Assembly: GCA_029203145.1 (NCBI GenBank)
Contig: CP119309.1
Location: forward strand, 312,501-376,500
Direction of reading: 5' to 3'
DNA: 64,000 nucleotides
From: Candidatus Brevundimonas phytovorans
GTDB lineage: Bacteria > Pseudomonadota > Alphaproteobacteria > Caulobacterales > Caulobacteraceae
Shown: positions 36,660-45,128 of the stretch, one piece after another
Numbering within the stretch: position 1 is the stretch's first letter
How the letters are laid out: every line of letters starts with the position of its first letter
Translations under genes and position numbers: made by a program
The notes under the pieces: generated by a model
Databases searched by the model: none
What the model was told of the DNA's origin: nothing
The model's input: only the letters and a program-made list of their open reading frames with translations

Positions 36660-37358
36660 ATGAACCTGTCAGAGATCGAGAGTTTCGCCCTGCCCATCCT
36701 GGGCGCCGTCGTGGCCGGAGGGCTGATCGGGTTCGAGCGCGAATGGCGGGGACGGGCGGCGGGGTTTCGCACCCATATCCTGGTCAGTCTGGCCTCGGCC
36801 CTGCTGATGCTGGCGGCCATGGGGCAGGCGGACTGGGCGTTTCGCGCCCTGCCGGACGAGAACATCGTCACTGACCCGACGCGGATGGCGCACGGGGTGC
36901 TGACCGGCATCGGCTTCCTGTGCGCGGGGGTGATCTTCCGCACCGGGTTTTCCATTCATGGACTGACCACGGCGGCGAGTCTGTGGATCACCTCGGCGCT
37001 GGGGCTGCTGTTCGGGGCCGGTCTGTTCACGCTCGGGATCGTGGGCACGGTGACGACGGGGCTGATCCTGGTGGCGCTGCGGCTGGTCAGCGTGCGCTTG
37101 CCGGCGCGTGTGCTGACCGATGTCGAGGTGCGCTGGCGCCGTGACGGGCCGTCGCCCGAGGCCGAGGTCGAGGCGGCGCTGAAGGCCATTGATCCGGCGC
37201 CGCGCCATGATCGCTTCGAGCTGATCGACGGCGGGGCGATGGTGCGGCGCAGCTGGCGCATCAAGGCCGGGAGCGAGGCTGAACTGAAGGCGCTGGCGAC
37301 GCGGCTGTGCGCCCTGCCGGGGGTGACGGACTACCTGCTGGATCCGCGCGACGACTGA
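36660..37358 (+). CDS. MgtC/SapB family membrane protein (copy 1)
   Basis: 232 residues. Five or so membrane spans with the MgtC signature ALPILGAVVAGGLIGFEREWRGRAAGFRTHILVSL-type N-terminus, PTRMAHGVLTGIGFLCAGVIFRTG and GLTTAASLWITSALGLLFG. A soluble C-terminal domain of about 80 residues follows. MgtC proteins influence membrane potential and growth under low magnesium. It lies 36 nt after the TonB-like gene and 62 nt before its paralogue. Confidence 0.92.
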   Translation: MNLSEIESFALPILGAVVAGGLIGFEREWRGRAAGFRTHILVSLASALLMLAAMGQADWAFRALPDENIVTDPTRMAHGVLTGIGFLCAGVIFRTGFSIHGLTTAASLWITSALGLLFGAGLFTLGIVGTVTTGLILVALRLVSVRLPARVLTDVEVRWRRDGPSPEAEVEAALKAIDPAPRHDRFELIDGGAMVRRSWRIKAGSEAELKALATRLCALPGVTDYLLDPRDD

Positions 37359-37420
37359 GGCTTGCTGCAATCAACGGCGCGGTCCACGGTGAGCGGTCCT
37401 GTGCAGCTTGAGGTTGGGAC

Positions 37421-38113
37421 ATGACGGTAGATTGGGCGCTGATCGCGCCAGTGGCGGCGGCGATGACGGCGGGCGGTCTGATCGGGATCGAGCGGACCTA
37501 TCACGGGCATCCGGCGGGGTTCCGCACCCATATCCTGGTCTGCATGACGTCCTGCGTGCTGATGCTGGCGGCCATGCATCAGTCGACCTGGGCCTTCGTC
37601 GCCCTGCCGGATCAGCGGCTGGTCATCGACCCGACCCGGATGGCCCACGGCATCCTGACCGGCATCGGTTTCCTGTGCGCCGGGGTCATCTTCCGCGAGG
37701 GGTTTTCGGTCCACGGCCTAACTACGGCGGCGTCGCTGTGGACCACTTCGGCGGTCGGAGTGATGTTCGGGGTGGGCATGTGGGACCTGGGTCTGGTGGC
37801 CGGGGGCGCGACCCTGCTGGTGCTGGCCATCCTGAGGTTCCTGGACGCCCGCCTGCCGCACGTCGGGGTGATGGACGTGACCCTGCGCTGGACGCGGGGG
37901 GCGGCGCCGGGGGAGGCGGTGCTGCGCGATCTGCTGAGCGACAGCGGGCTGAAACCGGTGCGCATCGGCCATGTGGTCAGCCACGACGGCCTGATCCATG
38001 AGCACCACATCAAGGCGCGAGGGCCGATGCCGCTGCGGGTTCATGATCTGTCGATGCGGCTGGGGGAGCAGACCGGGCTGGCGGGGTTCTCGGTCATGCC
38101 CAGAGACGATTGA
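37421..38113 (+). CDS. MgtC/SapB family membrane protein (copy 2)
   Basis: 230 residues, closely similar along its length to the preceding gene: AAAMTAGGLIGIERTYHGHPAGFRTHILVCM, then PTRMAHGILTGIGFLCAGVIFREGFSVHGLTTAAS. The C-terminal domains have diverged more than the spans. The tandem, same-strand arrangement points to an old local duplication. Confidence 0.92.
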   Translation: MTVDWALIAPVAAAMTAGGLIGIERTYHGHPAGFRTHILVCMTSCVLMLAAMHQSTWAFVALPDQRLVIDPTRMAHGILTGIGFLCAGVIFREGFSVHGLTTAASLWTTSAVGVMFGVGMWDLGLVAGGATLLVLAILRFLDARLPHVGVMDVTLRWTRGAAPGEAVLRDLLSDSGLKPVRIGHVVSHDGLIHEHHIKARGPMPLRVHDLSMRLGEQTGLAGFSVMPRDD

Positions 38114-38123
38114 GGGGACGGCG

Positions 38124-38252
38124 CTACAGGCAGAAGGCGATGGCGGCGTCGAGCCAGATCGCCAGGCCATTGCGGCTCCATAGCCAGCCGCCGAGCGCGA
38201 CGAGCGTCAGCAGGCCCATAACGCCGGCGCCGATGATGAGGCGGCGGCTCAT
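38124..38252 (-). CDS. 42-residue membrane protein coupled to the MFS gene
   Basis: A short gene read as MSRRLIIGAGVMGLLTLVAL, then GGWLWSRNGLAIWLDAAIAF and the ending CL. It has one clear membrane helix and a second amphipathic or short helix. Its ATG overlaps the MFS stop as ATGA, a strong sign of translational coupling. It could be a small accessory subunit of the transporter or an independent small membrane protein. No family is recognised. Confidence 0.65.
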   Translation of the reverse strand: MSRRLIIGAGVMGLLTLVALGGWLWSRNGLAIWLDAAIAFCL

Positions 38253-39472
38253 TCGGCCGGGACCGCTTCAGGCCGGACGACCGGGGCCTCGCGCACCGGG
38301 ACATTGGCCAGGGCGGCCATGACGGCCAGGACGATGGAGATGATCCAGATGGCGGCGTAGGAGCCGGTCAGGTCAAAGGCCACGCCCGCCAGCCAGGCGC
38401 CCAGAAACGCCCCGACCTGATGGCTGAGGAAGACGATGCCGGCCAGGGCCGACAGGGGGCGCACGCCGAAGATCTGCGCCACCAGACCATTGGTCAGGGG
38501 CACGGTGCCCAGCCACAGGAACCCGAAGACGGCGGCGAAGATCAGGGCGCTGGCCGGGGACAGGGGAACCAGCAGAAAGACGGCGATGGCCACGGCGCGC
38601 GAGGCGTAGAGCAGGGTCAAGAGGCCCTTCTTCGAGCCCTTGGAGCCCCAGGCGCCCCAGAGCCAGGAACCCGCGATGTTGAACAGGCCGATCAAGGCCA
38701 GGGAGGCCGCGCCGACGCCGCCGGACAGGCCCATGTCGCGCAGGTAGGCGGGCAGGTGGGTGCCGACGAAGGCGACATGGAAGCCGCAGACGAAGAAGCC
38801 GAGGTTGAGCAGGGCGAAGCTGGGATGGGTCAGGGCCTCTTTCAGCGCCGCCTTCAGGGGCAGGCCGTCGCGGGCGTCGGCGACGGGCGGCTTGCCCGCC
38901 ACGCCCAGCGCCAGGGGGATGATCAGGGCGACGAGGCCGCCCAGCACGAACAGGGTGAGGCGCCAGTCGAGGGCGTCGAGCATCCCTTGCGCCGCCGGCA
39001 CCACCAGAAACTGGCCGAAGGAGCCGCCCGCCGTGACGATGCCGAAGGCCAGGGTGCGCTTCTCGGGCGGGACGGCGCGGCCGACAGCGCCCAGCACCAC
39101 CACGAAGGTCACGCCCGCCATCGACAGGCCGACCAGGGCGCCGAAGCCGAGCATCAGTCCCGCCGCGCTCGCCGCCGTGGCCGCCACGGCCAGACCCGCG
39201 AGATAGACCAGGGCGCCGCCGACCGCGACCTTGCCCGCGCCGTGCTTGTCGGCCCAGGCCCCGACGAAGGGCTGGATGAGACCGAACAGCAGGTTCTGGG
39301 CGGCGATGATCAGGCCGAAGGTCTGGCGGTCGATCTCCAGGTCCAGACCCACGGGACGCAGGAAGAGGCCGAAGGACTGGCGCACGCCCATCGACAGGGT
39401 GACGATGACGGCGCCGGTCAGGATCATGATCCAGGCGCGGCGAGACAGGCCGGAGGAGGCGGCGTCAGACAT
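38249..39472 (-). CDS. Major facilitator superfamily transporter
   Basis: About 407 residues with 12 membrane spans. It belongs to the branch that includes monocarboxylate/oxalate-formate-like carriers: GVRQSFGLFLRPV in TM1, QPFVGAWADKHGAGKV as the 2-3 loop motif A, and GTHLPAYLRDMGL mid-protein. The ATG at 39472 lies inside the end of the MarR gene (8-base overlap), so the two are co-translated. A TTG at 39481 is the only alternative. The substrate is unknown; export of a compound sensed by the MarR protein is the natural inference. Confidence 0.92.
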   Translation of the reverse strand: MSDAASSGLSRRAWIMILTGAVIVTLSMGVRQSFGLFLRPVGLDLEIDRQTFGLIIAAQNLLFGLIQPFVGAWADKHGAGKVAVGGALVYLAGLAVAATAASAAGLMLGFGALVGLSMAGVTFVVVLGAVGRAVPPEKRTLAFGIVTAGGSFGQFLVVPAAQGMLDALDWRLTLFVLGGLVALIIPLALGVAGKPPVADARDGLPLKAALKEALTHPSFALLNLGFFVCGFHVAFVGTHLPAYLRDMGLSGGVGAASLALIGLFNIAGSWLWGAWGSKGSKKGLLTLLYASRAVAIAVFLLVPLSPASALIFAAVFGFLWLGTVPLTNGLVAQIFGVRPLSALAGIVFLSHQVGAFLGAWLAGVAFDLTGSYAAIWIISIVLAVMAALANVPVREAPVVRPEAVPAE

Positions 39473-39878
39473 CGGTTTCAAGCTCGGTCAGCAGGGCGAT
39501 CAGGGCGGCCTCGCGCGGGCCGAGGATGTCGGAGACGCGGCTCTGGGCGGTGCGCCACAGGGGCAGGGCGTCGGCCAGTTTTTCCAGCCCGGCGGGGGTG
39601 ACGGACAGCTTCTGGCCACGCGCGCCCGGCACGGCCTCGGCGGCGACCCAGCCCTTGCGTTCCAGCGGCTGAAGCGTGCGCCACAGGGCGCTCTTCTCGT
39701 GGGCGGTGGTCTCGGCCAGTTCGAGCAGGCCGGGACGATCCAGCCGCGACAGGGTGCGCATGACCGAGAACTGGGTGACGGTCAGACCGACCGGGGCCAG
39801 GGCCTCGTCATAGACGCGCGAGAGGGTGCGCGAGGCGCGGCGCAGACGGCCGCAGATGCAGGGGCTGGCGTCGATCAT
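39465..39878 (-). CDS. MarR-family transcriptional regulator
   Basis: 137 residues. A winged-helix repressor: helices LSRVYDEALAPVGLTVTQFSVMRTL, recognition region ETTAHEKSALWRTLQPLERKGWVAAEA and the wing GARGQKLSVTPAG. Cys7 and Cys9 near the N-terminus could give thiol sensing, as in some MarR proteins. It is first in an operon with the MFS gene and the 42-residue membrane protein. Two identical palindromes directly before its start indicate autoregulation. Confidence 0.93.
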   Translation of the reverse strand: MIDASPCICGRLRRASRTLSRVYDEALAPVGLTVTQFSVMRTLSRLDRPGLLELAETTAHEKSALWRTLQPLERKGWVAAEAVPGARGQKLSVTPAGLEKLADALPLWRTAQSRVSDILGPREAALIALLTELETDV

Positions 39879-39914
39879 TGCATATGCAAAGCATGGATCG
39901 TTGCATATGCAACG
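39878..39914. promoter_or_regulatory. Two MarR operator palindromes TTGCATATGCAA
   Basis: Perfect 12-bp palindromes at 39878-39889 and 39901-39912 (the second extends to 16 bp with CG...CG), with centres 23 bp apart. The first touches the marR start codon and the second is where its promoter would lie. Their size and symmetry fit MarR dimers. ruvC starts 58 bp further on in the opposite direction. Confidence 0.75.
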
Positions 39915-39972
39915 CGAAAGGCGAGCGCGCGGTCATTGTTCGTCAACCTGGTTTGGGGCATGACTGGAACGA

Positions 39973-40491
39973 ATGACGAACGTATCGACTCGAATCCTGG
40001 GGCTGGACCCCGGTTTGCGCCGCACCGGCTGGGGCGTGATCGAAAGCGAGGGCAGCCGCCTGCGCTGGATCGCGCACGGGGTGGTGGCGCCCGCCGAGAA
40101 GGCGCCTTTCTCCGAAAGGCTGCTGCATCTGCTTGAAGAGGTCGGTTCGATCTGCGCCGCCTATAGCTGTGACGAAGCGGCGATCGAGGAGGTCTTCGTC
40201 AACATGAACGGGGCCTCGACGTTGAAGCTGGGCCATGCGCGGGCGGCGGTCATGCTGGCCCCGGCAAGAGCGGGCTTGAGCGTGGCGGAATACGCCCCCA
40301 GCCTGGTCAAGAAGGCGGTGGTCGGCGCCGGCCAGGCGGACAAGAGCCAGGTGGCCTTCATGATCAAGCGGCTGCTGCCCGCCGCAGGGGACGTGAAGGC
40401 GGATGCGGCGGATGCGCTGGCGGTGGCGATCACTCATGCGCACCATCGGCGGAGTTTGAGTCTGACGGCCAGTTTGAGGGGCGCGGCATGA
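39973..40491 (+). CDS. ruvC: Crossover junction endodeoxyribonuclease RuvC
   Basis: 172 residues. It resolves Holliday junctions. Catalytic acidic residues are visible: Asp12 in ILGLDPGLRRTGWG, Glu72 in AAIEEVFVNMN and the late pair in KADAADALAVAITHAHH. It starts the ruvC-ruvA-ruvB series. Each junction in the series is filled by a palindromic repeat rather than the usual few bases. Confidence 0.97.
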   Translation: MTNVSTRILGLDPGLRRTGWGVIESEGSRLRWIAHGVVAPAEKAPFSERLLHLLEEVGSICAAYSCDEAAIEEVFVNMNGASTLKLGHARAAVMLAPARAGLSVAEYAPSLVKKAVVGAGQADKSQVAFMIKRLLPAAGDVKADAADALAVAITHAHHRRSLSLTASLRGAA

Positions 40492-40503
40492 TCGGGAATT
40501 CTG

Positions 40504-40685
40504 CGATCCTCCCCTGCATAGCGGGGGAGGGGGACCATGCGCAGCATGGTGGAGGGGGCGAGATCGCGCGCCTTGCTGTGAAGTTCGGCGCCGGGCGGCG
40601 TGAAGGGATTTGGAGCGTTGCGGCCGTGGTCGCCCCCTCCACCACTGCGTGGTCCCCCTCCCCCGCTGCGCAGGGGAGGATTGAG
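40504..40685. repeat. Long intergenic palindromic repeat, family A, between ruvC and ruvA
   Basis: Begins 12 nt after the ruvC stop and ends three nt before the ruvA TTG. Its last bases, GGGGAGGATTGAG, form the only good Shine-Dalgarno for ruvA (GGAGG at 40675-40679, eight nt before the start). The arms match the other family A copies. Confidence 0.9.
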
Positions 40686-40687
40686 TA

Positions 40688-41308
40688 TTGATCGGGCGGT
40701 TGCGCGGGGTTCTGGCCGAGGTCGGGGAGGCGGAATGCCTGATCGACTGCGGCGGGGTGGGCTATGTGGCGACCTGCGGGGCGCGGACCCTGGGGCGGCT
40801 GCCGGCGCCGGGCGACGAGACGACCCTCTATATTCACAGCCAGTGGAGCGAGGACGCGGGGCCGCGTCTGTACGGCTTCCTGTCGCGGGACGAGCGCCGC
40901 GCCTTCACCGTGCTGCTGGCCATTCAGGGCGTGGGGCCGAAGGCGGCGCTGAGCGTGCTGGACGTGCTGCCGCCGGGCGAACTGGCCGGCGCCGTGGCGC
41001 GCGAGGACAAGGCGGCGGTCGGCCGCGCCAATGGCGTGGGGCCGAAGCTGGCCCTGCGCATCGTCACCGAACTGAAGGGCAAGGCGCTGGGCGACGGGCA
41101 TTTTGCGCCGAACGCGCCGGGCGTCCACGCCGAGGTCGCCGCCCCGCCGCCGCCGAGCGTGACGGGCGAGGCGGTCGCGGCCCTGCTGGGGCTGGGCATC
41201 GCCGAGATCAATGCGCGCCGGGCGGTGGATCAGGCGCTGATCCGGCTGGGGGATGAGGCGGAGCTGCCGGCGGTGATCCGCGCGGCCTTGCAGGAGTTGG
41301 GGCGGTGA
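40688..41308 (+). CDS. ruvA: Holliday junction branch migration protein RuvA
   Basis: 206 residues from a TTG start. N-terminal OB-fold (MIGRLRGVLAEVGEAECLID), two helix-hairpin-helix motifs (LLAIQGVGPKAALSVLDVL and AVGRANGVGPKLALRIVTEL), and the C-terminal RuvB-contacting domain (VAALLGLGIAEINARRAVDQAL). The TTG fits the canonical MIGRLRG beginning. Confidence 0.97.
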   Translation: MIGRLRGVLAEVGEAECLIDCGGVGYVATCGARTLGRLPAPGDETTLYIHSQWSEDAGPRLYGFLSRDERRAFTVLLAIQGVGPKAALSVLDVLPPGELAGAVAREDKAAVGRANGVGPKLALRIVTELKGKALGDGHFAPNAPGVHAEVAAPPPPSVTGEAVAALLGLGIAEINARRAVDQALIRLGDEAELPAVIRAALQELGR

Positions 41309-41323
41309 GGGCCGCAAGTGTTT

Positions 41324-41478
41324 GTCCTTCTCCCTTGAGGGGAGAAGGTGGGCGCCGGAGGCGCTCGGATGAGGGTGTCGTTTCCACGCGCTCATCTGGA
41401 GAAGGTTTCGCTCAGATCGGGCCTCACCCTCATCCGTCTCGCTTTGCGAGCCACCTTCTCCCCTCAAGGGAGAAGGGA
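41324..41478. repeat. Long intergenic palindromic repeat, family B (CCTTCTCCC), between ruvA and ruvB
   Basis: Starts 15 nt after the ruvA stop. Outer arms GTCCTTCTCCCTTGAGGGG and CCCTCAAGGGAGAAGG, inner arms GGATGAGGG and CCCTCATCC. It ends 12 nt before the ruvB ATG, so its purine-rich tip (AGAAGGGAAGG) also overlaps the ruvB ribosome site. Confidence 0.9.
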
Positions 41479-41489
41479 AGGGCAGGCGC

Positions 41490-42521
41490 ATGACCGAGGA
41501 TCGTATCATTTCCGCCGACGCCGAGCCCGGCGAGAAGCATGACCGCGCCTTGCGGCCGCAGACGCTGTCGGAGTTCGTCGGGCAGTCGGCGGCCAAGGGC
41601 AATCTGAAGGTCTTTATCGACGCGGCGAGGGGCCGGGCTGAGGCGCTGGATCACGTGCTGCTGTTCGGGCCGCCGGGGCTGGGCAAGACGACGCTGGCGC
41701 AGATCGTGGCGCGCGAACTGGGCGTGGGCTTCCGCGCCACCTCGGGGCCGATCCTGGCCAAGGCGGGCGATCTGGCGGCGATCCTGACCAATCTGGAGCC
41801 GCGCGACGTCCTGTTCATCGACGAGATCCATCGGATGTCGCCGCTGGTCGAGGAGATCCTCTATCCGGCGATGGAGGACCATGTGCTGGACCTCATCATC
41901 GGCGAAGGGCCGTCGGCGCGGTCGGTGCGCATCGACCTGGCGCCCTTCACCCTGGTCGGGGCGACGACGCGGGCGGGCCTGCTGGCCACGCCGCTGCGCG
42001 ACCGGTTCGGCATTCCGCTGCGGCTGGAATTCTATACGCCCGAGGAGCTTACGGCGGTGATCCGGGGGGCGGCGCGCAAGATGGGCGCGGCCATCACCGA
42101 GGACGGGGCCATGGAGATCGCGCGTCGGGCGCGAGGCACGCCGCGCATCGCCGGGCGGCTGCTAAGGCGGGTGCGGGACTTCGCTGACGCGGAGGGCAAG
42201 AGCATTGACCGGCTGGCGGCGGCGCGGGCCCTGGCGCGGCTGGAGGTCGACGAGGCGGGGCTGGACAGTCTGGACCGGCGCTTCCTCAAGGCCCTGATCG
42301 AGAACTACGGCGGCGGGCCGGTGGGCATGGACACATTGGCCGCCGCGATCGCCGAGGCGCGCGACGCGGTCGAGGATGTGATCGAGCCCTATCTGCTACA
42401 ACAGGGCTTCATCATGCGCACCCCGCGCGGGCGGGTGGCCTGCGCCAAGGCCTATGAGCATCTGGGGCTGGAGGCGCCGAAGCCGGCCACGACGGTCGCG
42501 CCGGACCTGTTCGGGAAGTAG
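41490..42521 (+). CDS. ruvB: Holliday junction branch migration helicase RuvB
   Basis: 343 residues. AAA+ motor driving branch migration with RuvA. Begins in the typical RALRPQTLSEFVGQ way; Walker A GPPGLGKTTLA near residue 62, Walker B LFIDEIHR near 113, sensor 1 GATTRAGLL and arginine finger LRDRFG, then the winged-helix end (GFIMRTPRGRVA). Confidence 0.97.
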   Translation: MTEDRIISADAEPGEKHDRALRPQTLSEFVGQSAAKGNLKVFIDAARGRAEALDHVLLFGPPGLGKTTLAQIVARELGVGFRATSGPILAKAGDLAAILTNLEPRDVLFIDEIHRMSPLVEEILYPAMEDHVLDLIIGEGPSARSVRIDLAPFTLVGATTRAGLLATPLRDRFGIPLRLEFYTPEELTAVIRGAARKMGAAITEDGAMEIARRARGTPRIAGRLLRRVRDFADAEGKSIDRLAAARALARLEVDEAGLDSLDRRFLKALIENYGGGPVGMDTLAAAIAEARDAVEDVIEPYLLQQGFIMRTPRGRVACAKAYEHLGLEAPKPATTVAPDLFGK

Positions 42522-42531
42522 GCCGACCCGC

Positions 42532-42692
42532 AATCCTCCCCTGCGCAGCGGGGGAGGGGGACCATGCGGAGCATGGTGGAGGGGGCGGACTTCAAGCGCG
42601 CCATCCTGATGTGTGGAGCATGGGGCTTGCCCCCTCCACCGCTGCGCGGTCCCCCTCCCCCGTTTCGCTGCGCTGCACTGGGGAGGATCAAG
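42532..42692. repeat. Long intergenic palindromic repeat, family A, after ruvB
   Basis: Begins 10 nt past the ruvB stop. Left arm AATCCTCCCC ... GGTGGAGGGGGCG; the right arm CCCCCTCCACC ... GGGGAGGATCAAG carries a short insertion (TTTCGCTGCGCTGC) in its terminal loop. Confidence 0.9.
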
Positions 42693-42749
42693 CAGGGGCT
42701 TCACCCGTTCGTCAAACCCGGCCATGCTGGCGCTTGAAGGAGACGGGCG

Positions 42750-43151
42750 ATGGCGCGAGGCGGGATCGGGACGGACCAGAAGATCGCCGTGCTGGGCGCG
42801 GCGGTGCTGCTGCTCGGGGCGCTGAGCCTGGTGGCGTTGAACCAGGGCGCGCGGTTCGGGCCGAAGCAGGCGACGGCGGCGGAACGCGCCCTGACCCAGG
42901 TCAAGGCGCAGATGGGGCCGACCGCCGAGGTGCGGTATCTGGAAACCGGCAAGCGCCGCGCCGTCTGCGGTTACGCCGGGATCGCCGGGCAGAAACAGGC
43001 GGTGGCCTTCGTCTCGCGGCCCAATCGCATCCTGATGGGCGACGATCCCCTGGGCGCCGAGTTCGCGGATATGAAGGCGGAGTTCTGTCCGGGCTTCAAC
43101 GCGGCGGCGTCGGCGGCTAAGGCCTCGACGACGACTTCCGTTCAGGGCTGA
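42750..43151 (+). CDS. Membrane-anchored protein of unknown function
   Basis: 133 residues. One N-terminal hydrophobic anchor (AVLGAAVLLLGALSLVAL, about 13-30), then a soluble domain with two Cys residues (RRAVCGYAGIAG, KAEFCPGF). GGAGACGG precedes the ATG. Three bases separate it from ybgC, so it travels with the Tol-Pal cluster. No family is recognised. Confidence 0.72.
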   Translation: MARGGIGTDQKIAVLGAAVLLLGALSLVALNQGARFGPKQATAAERALTQVKAQMGPTAEVRYLETGKRRAVCGYAGIAGQKQAVAFVSRPNRILMGDDPLGAEFADMKAEFCPGFNAAASAAKASTTTSVQG

Positions 43152-43154
43152 CCG

Positions 43155-43607
43155 ATGACCGATTTTCCGACCGCTGGCCGTTTCGACGGGCTGGATCATC
43201 TGCTGCCGGTGCGGGTCTATTACGAGGACACCGACTTCACCGGCCTGGTCTATCACGCCAACTATGTCCGCTATTTCGAGCGGGGGCGGTCGGACTTCCT
43301 GCGGCTGGCGGGGGTGGGGCACGTCGAACTGCTGGAGCAGGACGAGCCCCTGGCCTTTGTGGTGGCGGACCTGGCCATCAAATACGTCAAGCCGGCGCGG
43401 ATCGACGACGCCCTGGTGGTGCGGACCCGCTATGAGGCCATTAAAGGCCCGAGGCTGATCATCCGCCAGACGGTGGAGCGCGACGGCGAGGTGTTGTGCC
43501 GGGCCGACGTGGTGGCGGTCTGCATCCATCTGGACGGGCGGCCCAGGCGTCCGACGAAGCGGCTGGTGGAGTTGGTGGGGCCGTGGCTGTCGGGGGAAGG
43601 CGCGTAA
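43155..43607 (+). CDS. ybgC: Tol-Pal system-associated acyl-CoA thioesterase YbgC
   Basis: 150 residues. Hotdog thioesterase with the family motif VYYEDTDFTGLVYHANYVRYFERGR; the Asp near residue 24 is catalytic. Conserved position at the head of tol-pal clusters. A family B repeat starts one nt after its stop and separates it from tolQ. Confidence 0.95.
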   Translation: MTDFPTAGRFDGLDHLLPVRVYYEDTDFTGLVYHANYVRYFERGRSDFLRLAGVGHVELLEQDEPLAFVVADLAIKYVKPARIDDALVVRTRYEAIKGPRLIIRQTVERDGEVLCRADVVAVCIHLDGRPRRPTKRLVELVGPWLSGEGA

Positions 43608-43608
43608 T

Positions 43609-43759
43609 CCTTCCTTCTCCCCTTAAGGGAGAAGGCGGCCCTTCAGGGCCGGATGAGGGGTGTCGGCGCGAGGGTTGATCGGAAGCCGTCTGCCGGTTTC
43701 TTCGCACCCCTCATCCGTCCGGCTCCGCCGTCCACCTTCTCCCTCAAGGGGAGAAGGAC
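43609..43759. repeat. Long intergenic palindromic repeat, family B, between ybgC and tolQ
   Basis: Arms CCTTCTCCCCTTAAGGGAG and CTCCCTCAAGGGGAGAAGG, inner GGATGAGGGG and CCCCTCATCC, with a unique centre. Same family as 41324-41478. Confidence 0.9.
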
Positions 43760-43905
43760 GAATACTGAAGCTTCGCAATAACGAGGTTGTCAGATCGGCC
43801 CCCCGTGACGCCGGCGCCGACGCCCGCTAGACCCGCCGCCATGAAACCGCCACGTCCGCCCGCTCGATAAGGGCGAACGACACCGGACCCATCCAAGGAC
43901 GCCGC

Positions 43906-44658
<753 letters not shown>

Positions 44659-44661
44659 TCC

Positions 44662-45123
<462 letters not shown>

Positions 45124-45128
45124 CGGCT

